A stretch of 35,969 bases of DNA from an uncultured Bacteroidia bacterium (GTDB taxonomy: Bacteria; Bacteroidota; Bacteroidia; Bacteroidales; UBA932), in contig CACWLD010000035.1 of the NCBI GenBank assembly GCA_902761655.1, forward strand, positions 1 through 35,969. Reading direction: 5' to 3'. Of the stretch, positions 23,060 to 30,475 are shown one piece after another. The notes under the pieces are model-generated. The model ran no database searches. It saw only the letters and a program-made list of their open reading frames with translations, and had not been told where the DNA came from. The translations under genes and the position numbers were made by a program. Position 1 is the stretch's first letter, and the number at the start of each line of letters is the position of its first letter.

Positions 23060-24544
23060 ATGCTAAAGAAATCCCGTATCGCTTTGGCGGCCATCTTTTT
23101 CATTGCAATCTCCCTGCTCTTCCTGGGCATCAGCGGAGAATTGACAAAATGGTTCGGATGGATGCCAAAGTTCCAGTTCCTTCCGGCCGTGCTCGCCGTC
23201 AACGTGGGCGTCATCCTGCTCTTGATTGTGGTGGCACTTCTCTTCGGCCGTTGTTACTGCTCCATAGTCTGTCCTATGGGCGTATATCAGGACATTGTTT
23301 CCTGGCTTAGCAGCAAGCGCAAAGGCAAAAAGATGCGCTTCTCCTACAAGAAAGAAATCAAGTGGCTCCGCTATGGAATATGGGCTCTCTTTGTAGTTGC
23401 CCTCATAGCCGGAATCCAGGTATTCGTGGCCCTTCTGGCACCGTACAGCGCCTACGGAAGGATGCTCCGCACCCTTGTAGCCCCGGCTTCTACCGGAACC
23501 ATAATCATTGCAATAGTCACCTTCCTGGTAGTCACAATCCTGGCCTGGATTGGCGGCCGCACATACTGCAACACAGTATGCCCGGTTGGAACAACGCTCA
23601 GCTTCTTCTCTCGCTTCGCTATGTTCCGCCCCATAATCGATGCTGACAAGTGCAAGGGCTGCCGCGCCTGCGAAAAGCAGTGCAAGGCCTCCTGCATTGA
23701 CATCGCCAACAAGAAGATAGACTACAGCCGCTGCGTTGACTGCTTCAACTGCGTTGAGAACTGCAAGTTCGGCGCCCTCACCTATGGCAAGGCCTGGGGA
23801 AGCAAGATTGCCGGTCAAGCCGGCAATGACGCAGGTGCCGGCAATGACGCAGGTGCCAGCAATGACCAGACCCGTCATGCCCGGCTTGACCGGGCATCTG
23901 AAACCTCCAAGGTTGACGAGGGCCGCCGCGCGTTCATAGCGTCTTCGGCTATCGCCGTGACAGCCGCTACGCTTGGCGCCCAGGAAAAGAAGCTGGACGG
24001 CGGACTGGCGGAGATCATAGACAAGCAGGCTCCGGAGCGCACAGCGCCGCTCACCCCGTTCGGCTCTGACAGCATCAAGGACTTCTACCGCCATTGCACC
24101 GCCTGCCAGCTGTGCGTGGCCAACTGTCCTAACCACGTGCTTCGCCCGTCTATGGACCTTGCCCACTTTATGCAGCCAGAAATGAGCTACGAGAACGGCT
24201 ACTGCCGTCCGGAGTGCACCAAGTGCTCGCAGGTATGCCCCGCGGGCGCTATCAAGCCCATAACCCCTCAGGAGAAGACCCAGTTCCATATTGGTGTGGC
24301 TACCGTAGACCGCAGCCTCTGCGTTGTTGAGCGCGACGGCGTCACCTGCGGCAACTGCGCCCGCCACTGCCCTGTAGGCGCCATAATGATGGTACGCAAA
24401 GACCCTCAGGACAGGCGTTCTCCTCAGATCCCTTCAGTTGACGAGACCAAGTGCATAGGTTGCGGCGCCTGCGAGAACCTCTGCCCTTCACGCCCGTTCA
24501 GCGCAATTCACGTCAACGGACTTCAGGTACACATTAAAGACTAG
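23060..24544 (+). CDS. NapH-like membrane protein fused to a polyferredoxin, with in-frame palindromic insert
   Basis: Residues 1-190 hold about four membrane helices and two CxxxCP motifs (C67-C71 and C170-C174) of the NapH/MauN family. Residues ~198-240 hold two 4Fe-4S motifs (CKGCRACEKQC, CVDCFNCVENC). Residues ~250-281 (AGQAGNDAGAGNDA and RHARLDRASE) come from the palindrome cluster at 23807-23899. After this follows EGRRAFIASSAIAVTAATLGA, which looks like a Tat-type signal or second anchor, and then a ferredoxin region with four further cysteine clusters (CTACQLCVANC, CTKCSQVC, CGNCARHC, CIGCGACENLC). It probably passes electrons from the quinone pool to an exported partner. Six bases separate it from the Tat-exported aldo-keto reductase, its likely partner. 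Confidence 0.88.
   Translation: MLKKSRIALAAIFFIAISLLFLGISGELTKWFGWMPKFQFLPAVLAVNVGVILLLIVVALLFGRCYCSIVCPMGVYQDIVSWLSSKRKGKKMRFSYKKEIKWLRYGIWALFVVALIAGIQVFVALLAPYSAYGRMLRTLVAPASTGTIIIAIVTFLVVTILAWIGGRTYCNTVCPVGTTLSFFSRFAMFRPIIDADKCKGCRACEKQCKASCIDIANKKIDYSRCVDCFNCVENCKFGALTYGKAWGSKIAGQAGNDAGAGNDAGASNDQTRHARLDRASETSKVDEGRRAFIASSAIAVTAATLGAQEKKLDGGLAEIIDKQAPERTAPLTPFGSDSIKDFYRHCTACQLCVANCPNHVLRPSMDLAHFMQPEMSYENGYCRPECTKCSQVCPAGAIKPITPQEKTQFHIGVATVDRSLCVVERDGVTCGNCARHCPVGAIMMVRKDPQDRRSPQIPSVDETKCIGCGACENLCPSRPFSAIHVNGLQVHIKD
23807..23899 (+). repeat. Coding palindrome cluster B, copy 2 (in the NapH-ferredoxin gene)
   Basis: Hairpin ATTGCCGG-TCAAG-CCGGCAAT (23807-23827) is followed by two 18-bp units (23828-23845, 23846-23863, one difference) and by hairpin ATGCCCGG-CTTGA-CCGGGCAT (23877-23897). 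All are translated in frame. It shares the RHARLDRAS peptide and the hairpin type with the thiL copy, with the parts in a different order. Confidence 0.88.
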
Positions 24545-24550
24545 AAAGAG

Positions 24551-25924
24551 ATGGAAGACAAGAAAAACATAAGCAGAAGAGATTTCATAAAGGTGGCCGG
24601 CGCCGGTGCGCTGGCTGTGGGAGCAGCCGCCTGCGCACCTAAGGCCAAGGCCCCTGCCGTAACCGCATCTGCACATCAGACCGGTGACGGAGAAATGGAA
24701 TACCGCATAAACAACAAGAACGGAGACAAGGTATCCCTCCTTGGATACGGCTGTATGCGCTGGCAGATGAAGCGTGACGAGAGTACCGGCCGCCAGGTAG
24801 TTGACCAGGATTCCGTAAACGCCCTTGTGGACAAGGCAATGGCCGGGGGAGTGAACTATTACGACACCTCACCCGCATACCTCCAGGGACAGAGCGAAAA
24901 GGCTGCCGGAATTGCCCTCAGCCGCTATCCCCGCAAGTCATACTACATAGCCACCAAGCTTTCCAACTTCAACAACGCCACTCCGGAGGCATCAAAGCAA
25001 ATGTACTTCGATTCCTTTGATCAGCTGCAGACGGACTACTTTGACTACTACCTGATGCACGGCATCGGCAGTGGCGGATACAGGGCTTTCAGCCAGCGTT
25101 ATGTGGACAACGGAATGATGGACTTCCTGCTCAAGGAGCGCGAATCCGGACGCATCCGCAATATGGGCTTCTCCTTCCACGGAAGGCAGGAGGAGTTTGA
25201 CGAGCTCATCAAGACAAACGACCAGTACCACTGGGACTTTGTCCAGATTGAGATGAACTACATTGACTGGCGCTACGCAAACGCCAGCAACACAGATGCT
25301 GAATACCTGTACGAGCAGCTGGACAAGCTTGAGATCCCCATCACTGTAATGGAGCCGCTCCTTGGCGGACGTCTTGCAACCGTTCCCGAGAACGTTGCAA
25401 GGAGGTTCAAGGAGCGCGACCCGGACGCTTCCATATCCTCCTGGGCATTCCGCTTTGTAGGATCCCATCCGCGCGTGCTCACCGCACTCAGCGGTATGAC
25501 CTATATGGAGCACCTTGAGGACAACCTCAAGACCTTCCGCGGATTCCATCCTATGACAGAGGAAGAGCTCGAGTTTATGAACGACCAGGCTGTCCTCTAC
25601 TCAGAGTTCCCTATGATCAACTGTACGCACTGCAACTACTGTATGCCTTGCCCTTACGGAATCAACATTCCGGAAATCTTCGCATACTACAACAAGTGCG
25701 TCACTGAGGAGAAATACCCCCAGAGTAGGGAACAGGAAAACTACAAGAAGCTCCGCAAGGAATATCTGCGCAACTATGACAAGGCGGTTCCAACACTCCG
25801 TCAGGCAGACCACTGTATTGCCTGCCGCCAGTGTATGCCGCACTGCCCGCAGAGCATCCAGATCCCCAACGAGCTCCAGCGCATAGACCGCTACGTAGAA
25901 TCCCTCAAGCAGGACACTCTGTAG
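24551..25924 (+). CDS. Tat-exported aldo/keto reductase with 4Fe-4S ferredoxin domain
   Basis: The 457-residue protein starts with a twin-arginine signal (ISRRDFIKVAGAGALAVG; R9-R10) that also contains a lipobox-like AAAC (C28). An aldo/keto reductase barrel follows at roughly residues 50-330 (LGYGCMRWQ, YYDTSPAYLQGQSEKAAGIAL, YYLMHGIG). A C-terminal ferredoxin-like domain contains CTHCNYCMPCPYG and CIACRQCMPHCP. Bacteroidota commonly pair such proteins with a NapH-like ferredoxin; here that gene lies six bases upstream. The substrate is unknown. The last 45 bp of the gene are exactly duplicated in tandem just downstream, and the duplication created the present TAG stop. Confidence 0.9.
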   Translation: MEDKKNISRRDFIKVAGAGALAVGAAACAPKAKAPAVTASAHQTGDGEMEYRINNKNGDKVSLLGYGCMRWQMKRDESTGRQVVDQDSVNALVDKAMAGGVNYYDTSPAYLQGQSEKAAGIALSRYPRKSYYIATKLSNFNNATPEASKQMYFDSFDQLQTDYFDYYLMHGIGSGGYRAFSQRYVDNGMMDFLLKERESGRIRNMGFSFHGRQEEFDELIKTNDQYHWDFVQIEMNYIDWRYANASNTDAEYLYEQLDKLEIPITVMEPLLGGRLATVPENVARRFKERDPDASISSWAFRFVGSHPRVLTALSGMTYMEHLEDNLKTFRGFHPMTEEELEFMNDQAVLYSEFPMINCTHCNYCMPCPYGINIPEIFAYYNKCVTEEKYPQSREQENYKKLRKEYLRNYDKAVPTLRQADHCIACRQCMPHCPQSIQIPNELQRIDRYVESLKQDTL

Positions 25925-25968
25925 CGCATAGACCGCTACGTAGAATCCCTCAAGCAGGACACTCTGTA
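25879..25968 (+). repeat. Exact 45-bp tandem duplication of the reductase 3' end
   Basis: 25879-25923 is repeated without change at 25924-25968. The junction forms TAG (25922-25924). In the same frame the second copy encodes the same 14 residues (RIDRYVESLKQDTL) and ends in TAA at 25967-25969, presumably the original stop. Confidence 0.95.
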
Positions 25969-25972
25969 ACCA

Positions 25973-26677
25973 CTAACCTTTCAGGTAGGCCTGGCGGGTG
26001 GTCTCCGGGAAACGCTCAATGGCGTAGCGGAGGGCGGTGCGAGGCATAGTACGGAAGCGGGACTCCAGGAAGGCCTTCAGGGCCTCCGGGTCCCGCTTCC
26101 CGGCTTCCCTGAGCAGCCAGCCCACGGCCTTCTGAATGAGGTCGTGAGGGTGATGCAGGAGGATATCGGCAATGGCAAAGGTATCGTCCAGCTGGCCGTG
26201 ACGGACAAAGGTCATAGTGCTGACAATGCCAATGCGCTGCTCCCAGATGGTCTTTCCGTTACGGGCAAGTTCATAGAGAAGGGAGCGGTCCTTGTCAAGG
26301 AGCCATTCGCCAAGGAGAGGGTAGCAGGACAGGTCCACAAGGTCCCAGTTGTTTATGCGGTCCGTGTGGGAGAGGTAGAAGTCAACGCAGCGGCGCTGCA
26401 GCGCGGGGTCCTTCTTCGCGTGAGCGAAGATCTGGACCAGCGCCAGCAGCGCGGCGAGCCGCAGCTCGTGATACTCGCTGGCAATGCACTCTTCCAGTTC
26501 CTGGAAGCTGGTGCCTTGCCAGCATCGTTTCACTATGCTGCGCGTCACCGGAACCTTGATTCCCAGGAACTTGTCGCCGTAGCCGTACTCTCCGGGCCCG
26601 GTCTTGAAAAACCGTGACAGCCCCGGCACCTGGGCCGGATCCGCCGCCGCATATATTGCGCTCTTTAAATTCTCCAT
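25973..26677 (-). CDS. AlkD-like DNA alkylation repair protein
   Basis: The 234-residue protein is an all-helical HEAT-repeat protein of the AlkD/DNA-alkylation-repair family. It contains FLGIKVPVTRSIVK, YHELRLAALLAL, NNWDLVDLSCYPLLG and WEQRIGIVSTMTFVR, with HDLIQKAVGWLLREAGKRD towards the end. The NNWDLVD aspartate corresponds to the conserved active-site Asp of the family. AlkD enzymes excise N3- and N7-alkylated purines. ATG 26677 starts the conserved region (MENLKSAIY); an upstream in-frame start at 26713 lies within the divergent gene. The -7 box ends four bases before this ATG. Confidence 0.9.
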   Translation of the reverse strand: MENLKSAIYAAADPAQVPGLSRFFKTGPGEYGYGDKFLGIKVPVTRSIVKRCWQGTSFQELEECIASEYHELRLAALLALVQIFAHAKKDPALQRRCVDFYLSHTDRINNWDLVDLSCYPLLGEWLLDKDRSLLYELARNGKTIWEQRIGIVSTMTFVRHGQLDDTFAIADILLHHPHDLIQKAVGWLLREAGKRDPEALKAFLESRFRTMPRTALRYAIERFPETTRQAYLKG

Positions 26678-26681
26678 ATTA

Positions 26682-26689
26682 CAAAAATA
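26682..26689 (-). promoter_or_regulatory. -7 promoter box for the AlkD-like gene
   Basis: The minus-strand sequence TATTTTTG matches TAnnTTTG and lies four bases from ATG 26677. No convincing -33 element is seen. Confidence 0.55.
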
Positions 26690-26691
26690 GA

Positions 26692-26699
26692 TATATTTG
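26692..26699 (+). promoter_or_regulatory. -7 promoter box for the lipoprotein gene at 26704
   Basis: TATATTTG lies four bases from ATG 26704 and only two bases from the oppositely oriented box of the AlkD-like gene. Confidence 0.55.
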
Positions 26700-26703
26700 C
26701 CGT

Positions 26704-27297
26704 ATGAAAGCAATCAAACTTATAACCAAGATTATCCTGGCGGCCGCGCTGGCAGTTGCCGCAGCCGCTTGCGGGCAGCGCAAAGCCTCCAAGGAGGCTG
26801 CGCAGGAGCCCGCTCCGCAGCCCACAACGGCAGACCTCTGCCTTGCCGCCGTCAACAAATACCTCGCAGAACAGATCGGCTCAAACTATCCTGACGCCCA
26901 GTACTGCATCACCTACAGCAACTACACTGACATTGATGAATCCAACCCCAGTGACATCCAGATTCTTGGAGACTTCTGGGTAGAGAAATACAACCTTCAG
27001 GCGGATACCCTTATGTTCACCGCCGGTGGCGACCACCCCGGCAAGATGCACCTGAGCAAAGACGCCCAAGGCGGCTACCAGGTTACCGCTTTCGATCAGG
27101 TTGGAGACGGCTCTACCTTCCTGCCCACCGCAAAGGCCATCTTCGGACCCAAGTTCGACGCATTCTCCCAGGCCCTGAGCAATGACTCCCTCAAGCAGGA
27201 GACCCGCCGCAAGGCCGTGGGCAAATATGTGAAGGCCAACAATATAGCCGCAAAATTCTACAAAGACTACGGCTGGCCCGCCATCAGCATAGACTGA
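26704..27297 (+). CDS. Lipoprotein of unknown function
   Basis: The 197-residue protein has a lipoprotein signal with lipobox AAAC (MKAIKLITKIILAAALAVAAAACGQ), followed by a Lys/Ala/Pro-rich spacer and a globular domain of about 150 residues. I do not recognise the domain; ICSNYTDIDESN-like acidic segments and GDFWVEKYNLQADTLMFTAGGDHPGKMHL suggest a small alpha+beta fold such as the NTF2-like or cystatin-like proteins, but this is a guess. The frame extends upstream to 26614, but the lipobox and promoter position show ATG 26704 is the start. It is convergent with the BIG2 lipoprotein gene, one base apart. Confidence 0.8.
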   Translation: MKAIKLITKIILAAALAVAAAACGQRKASKEAAQEPAPQPTTADLCLAAVNKYLAEQIGSNYPDAQYCITYSNYTDIDESNPSDIQILGDFWVEKYNLQADTLMFTAGGDHPGKMHLSKDAQGGYQVTAFDQVGDGSTFLPTAKAIFGPKFDAFSQALSNDSLKQETRRKAVGKYVKANNIAAKFYKDYGWPAISID

Positions 27298-27298
27298 C

Positions 27299-28765
27299 CT
27301 AGTGGACTACGGCCAGGAAATCGATAGATTCAGTGATGTTCCCGTATAGCAACTGGCCATTCTTGTAGATTGCAGATTTCCTTGTAGTGTAATCGTATAC
27401 AGGGATATAAATGTCCCCGCTCTTGCTGAAACAAGGCTTACTTGCCTGAGAGCAACGGTATCCGGGTATTGTATAAAAAACAGAATTGTTCTTGTATACC
27501 CTTACCTCCTGGGTACTGTCTCCGCTCGCAAATATGTACAGGTCCTTCCCACGGGCAATCAGATGATGAACGTCGTTTGCGTCATTGTCATAGTTGATCG
27601 TGCGCACATAAACCCCGTTCTTATACAGCTTCAAGCCGCTGTTGCTCAAACCTCCAAGGCGGTAGGAGAGCACCCATACATTCCCGTCTGAATCCACATC
27701 CACGGAGAAGGCGGTAAAATCATATTCGCTGCCATTATGCAATCTGGTTTCAGTGACGGTTTGCATATCGCTGGAAATGGTCCACATAGTTGAAGCATAT
27801 CTGCCCACCAGAGAGCTGTCAGGAGTCCTTCCAACCACATAGGTCTTTCCGTCAGGACCTGCCGCCACATCTATGATACGGATATCATCATTATCCGAGA
27901 GGGCTTTTTTGAACACCCAGGTCTTCTTGGAGTAATCATAAATTGTCAAGGGTCCGAACCACCAGAAATACAGATAATTGCCCTTGGCCATTCTGAAGTT
28001 CTCGTTGGGACCTAACTTTACCGGAGCAAGCAGAGATCCATTCTTGTATACTCCTGTCTTGGAATCGTCGCTTGGCAGGATGTATTCGTACATATCGCTT
28101 CCATCGGAATAGAAGGACGTAACTGTGCCGTTGGAACTCTTGTACGGGGTCCCATTAAGGAAGTTCTCGCTATAAGCCCTGTAATATACATCGGAGGCCT
28201 TTACCGTGACCTTGCAGGTGGCAGTGTAGCCGCCTTCCTGGCTTGTTGCCGTAAGAGTGGCCGAACCTATTGCAACGGCAGTAACCTGGCCGCTGCTGGA
28301 GACCTTTGCAATTGACTCGTCGGAAGATTTCCAGGTAACCTTCTTGTTGGCCGCAGTCTCAGGCGAGAACTTGACTTCCAGCTGATTGACATCGGTCACG
28401 CCGCAGGTTATGGATCCCGGTTCCACGGAAATTCCTTTCAGGACAGAAGGATCTGTCACAACCACCTTGCAGCTGGAAGACCTGCTTCCGTCAACCAAAG
28501 TTGCCTTGATGGTAGTGGTGCCTTCCTTGAGGGCGGTCACCTTTCCGCTCTGGTCTACGCTGGCTATGGAGGAATCGTCGGAACTCCAGTTAAAGGCTCC
28601 GTTGGAAGCCTCGGCCGGCTCTATGGATGCGCTCAATGGTGCGGAATCTCCTACATTGAGGTCAAGCGAGCCGGGAACAATCCTGATACTTGTTACGGTT
28701 GGCAAAGGTTTGTCGCAGCCAGCCAAAAGGCATAAGACAGCCATCAATGCAAATAATCTCTTCAT
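27299..28765 (-). CDS. Lipoprotein with two BIG2 Ig-like domains and a propeller-like C-terminal region
   Basis: The 488-residue protein has lipobox LAGC (MKRLFALMAVLCLLAGCDK). Two bacterial Ig-like group 2 domains follow at about residues 23-105 and 108-190 (LNVGDSAPLSASIEPAEASNGAFNWSS and SSGQVTAVAIGSATLTATS are typical). The remaining 300 residues contain repeated short strands with KTGVYKNGSLL, LKLYKNGVYVRTI, VRVYKNNSVFY and SAIYKNGQLLYGN. This looks like a beta-propeller with a 'YKNG' repeat. It is probably surface-exposed; no enzymatic motif is visible. A promoter box lies about 28 bases upstream. Confidence 0.85.
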   Translation of the reverse strand: MKRLFALMAVLCLLAGCDKPLPTVTSIRIVPGSLDLNVGDSAPLSASIEPAEASNGAFNWSSDDSSIASVDQSGKVTALKEGTTTIKATLVDGSRSSSCKVVVTDPSVLKGISVEPGSITCGVTDVNQLEVKFSPETAANKKVTWKSSDESIAKVSSSGQVTAVAIGSATLTATSQEGGYTATCKVTVKASDVYYRAYSENFLNGTPYKSSNGTVTSFYSDGSDMYEYILPSDDSKTGVYKNGSLLAPVKLGPNENFRMAKGNYLYFWWFGPLTIYDYSKKTWVFKKALSDNDDIRIIDVAAGPDGKTYVVGRTPDSSLVGRYASTMWTISSDMQTVTETRLHNGSEYDFTAFSVDVDSDGNVWVLSYRLGGLSNSGLKLYKNGVYVRTINYDNDANDVHHLIARGKDLYIFASGDSTQEVRVYKNNSVFYTIPGYRCSQASKPCFSKSGDIYIPVYDYTTRKSAIYKNGQLLYGNITESIDFLAVVH

Positions 28766-28793
28766 AGCAGAGTGTTTTCTTTGGGTATATCAA

Positions 28794-28801
28794 CAAATAT
28801 A
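28794..28801 (-). promoter_or_regulatory. -7 promoter box for the BIG2 lipoprotein gene
   Basis: The minus-strand sequence TATATTTG lies 28 bases upstream of the ATG at 28765 and faces the divergent box at 28822. Confidence 0.65.
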
Positions 28802-28821
28802 ACAAATAATGAAGTTATTTA

Positions 28822-28829
28822 TAACTTTG
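28822..28829 (+). promoter_or_regulatory. -7 promoter box for the DUF4298 gene
   Basis: TAACTTTG matches TAnnTTTG 22 bases upstream of the ATG at 28852. Confidence 0.65.
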
Positions 28830-28851
28830 TACTAAAGCATATCATACAACT

Positions 28852-29163
28852 ATGAACAGCATCAAGACCAAAAGAGCCATATCACGCATAACGGAAATGG
28901 AGGAGAAATTCGATTCCCTCCGGCAGTCCGTCCGCGCCCTGGAGGACGCCATAATGCAGTCCCAGGACTTCCGGGACAACTACAAGGCTCTCAAAAAGTA
29001 TATGGATTCCGGCAAATGGCTCAAGGACTATGAGACGGACGAGAAAGGCGAACTCCCGTCAGAACTCAAGAGGGGAGTCCTCTCCCAGGACGGCCTCTAC
29101 GACCTTCTCCAGGACGCCTCAGATGTCATTATTTCCCTGAAAGGATTAACAAAACGTCAATAA
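28852..29163 (+). CDS. DUF4298 protein
   Basis: The 103-residue protein is helical and highly charged. RITEMEEKFDSLRQSVRALEDAI begins a coiled-coil-like segment, followed by FRDNYKALKKYMDSGKWLKDYETDEKGELPSELKRGVLSQDGLYDLLQD, which matches my memory of the DUF4298 family. The function is unknown and no secretion signal is present. It has its own promoter and ends just before the xylanase promoter box. Confidence 0.82.
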   Translation: MNSIKTKRAISRITEMEEKFDSLRQSVRALEDAIMQSQDFRDNYKALKKYMDSGKWLKDYETDEKGELPSELKRGVLSQDGLYDLLQDASDVIISLKGLTKRQ

Positions 29164-29168
29164 TTGAT

Positions 29169-29176
29169 TATCTTTG
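29169..29176 (+). promoter_or_regulatory. -7 promoter box for the xylanase gene
   Basis: TATCTTTG matches TAnnTTTG and leaves a leader of about 45 bases to the ATG at 29225. Confidence 0.62.
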
Positions 29177-29224
29177 AAAATCGAACACGTGTACTTACCA
29201 GGCAATTCACAACAATTTATATCA

Positions 29225-30466
29225 ATGAAAAAGTATTCTATTCTGGCACTCATCGCTTCTGTAGTTATGATGAGCGCGTGCGGCCCAAAGGATCCGGGCC
29301 TCAAGGACGCTTACAAAAAGTATTTCAAGATTGGAGTTGCAGTTACCGAGCGTAACGTAACTGACTCCCTCATCTCCTCCATCATCCTCAAGGAGTACAA
29401 CAGTATCACCGCTGAGAACTGTATGAAACCCGGCGAGCTCCATCCGGAAGCCGGCGTATGGAACTTTGAAAAGGCCGATATCATTGCCAACTTCTGCCGT
29501 GAGCACGGCATCAAGATGCGTGGCCACAACCTTGTATGGCACAGCCAGTTCGCAACCTGGATGTTCACCAAGCACGACGAGAACGGCAACCCCGTAGTTG
29601 AACTTGACGAGAAAGGCGACACCGTATGGGTAGAAAGGCCGGCATTCGGTCGCTTCCGCCCCGGCCAGCGTCCCGCTGGCGCCCCCGGCGCTCCCGGCGG
29701 AGCCCCCCAGATTGAAATGACCAAAGTCCCCAAGTACGTGGCAGCCAGCAAGCAGGAGTTCTACGACTCCCTCAAGGTTCACATCCAGACCGTTGTCAAC
29801 CGCTACAAGGACGTCATCTACTGCTGGGACGTAGTCAACGAGGCAATGAGCGACGCCAACAACCCCGACGCACCGTACGAGGACTCCTTCCGCAAGTCAC
29901 AGGCCTACCAGCTCTGCGGCGACGAGTTCATCAAGAACGCCTTCATCTGGGCTCACGAGGCTGACCCCAACTGCGGCCTGTTCTACAACGACTACAGCGC
30001 CTGGACCCCCGCCAAGAGAACCTACATCTACAATATGGTCAAGAAACTCCAGTCAGAGGGCGCCCCTATCACCGGAATCGGTATGCAGGGCCACTACAAC
30101 ATCTTTGACAACCCCACCCTGGAGGACTTTGAGACAGCCATCAATATGTACCTTGAGCTCGTAGACGACATTCAGATCACCGAGTTCGACATCCGCATCA
30201 ACGAAGAGGCCGGCGGTGGACTCCAGTTCAGCCGTGGCGAGGGCCAGCAGTACACAGAGGAGATCCAGAAGCAGCAGGAGAAGAAGTACAAAGACCTCTT
30301 TGAGATTATGCGCAAGTACAGCAAGAACATCTCTTGCGTAACCTTCTGGAACGTCAGCGACCGCGACTCCTGGCTTGGCGCAAACAACTACCCGCTGCTC
30401 TATGACAGCAACTACCAGCGCAAGCCCGTATACTACGTAGTACGCGACTTCAAGAAGAACAAATAG
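29225..30466 (+). CDS. GH10 endo-1,4-beta-xylanase lipoprotein
   Basis: The 413-residue protein has lipobox SAC (MKKYSILALIASVVMMSACG) and a GH10 barrel. The acid/base is E206 in YCWDVVNEAMSD and the nucleophile is E320 in IQITEFDIRI; ITAENCMKPGELHP and HNLVWHSQ are further hallmarks. It cleaves xylan backbones at the cell surface or in the periplasm. Between WMF (residue ~114) and the helix starting YVAASKQEFYD there are about 50 more residues than in a minimal GH10, including the low-complexity PAGAPGAPGGAP. The frame continues upstream to 29174, but ATG 29225 begins the signal peptide. The gene fits with the GH51 arabinofuranosidase at 0.9 kb. Confidence 0.92.
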   Translation: MKKYSILALIASVVMMSACGPKDPGLKDAYKKYFKIGVAVTERNVTDSLISSIILKEYNSITAENCMKPGELHPEAGVWNFEKADIIANFCREHGIKMRGHNLVWHSQFATWMFTKHDENGNPVVELDEKGDTVWVERPAFGRFRPGQRPAGAPGAPGGAPQIEMTKVPKYVAASKQEFYDSLKVHIQTVVNRYKDVIYCWDVVNEAMSDANNPDAPYEDSFRKSQAYQLCGDEFIKNAFIWAHEADPNCGLFYNDYSAWTPAKRTYIYNMVKKLQSEGAPITGIGMQGHYNIFDNPTLEDFETAINMYLELVDDIQITEFDIRINEEAGGGLQFSRGEGQQYTEEIQKQQEKKYKDLFEIMRKYSKNISCVTFWNVSDRDSWLGANNYPLLYDSNYQRKPVYYVVRDFKKNK

Positions 30467-30475
30467 CAGTACCTT

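Noticed and set aside
23063-24367. Long open frame (434 codons) on the minus strand.
   Set aside because: It is antisense to the NapH-ferredoxin gene, whose cysteine motifs and membrane helices are unmistakable; the opposite frame is low-complexity and has no family features.
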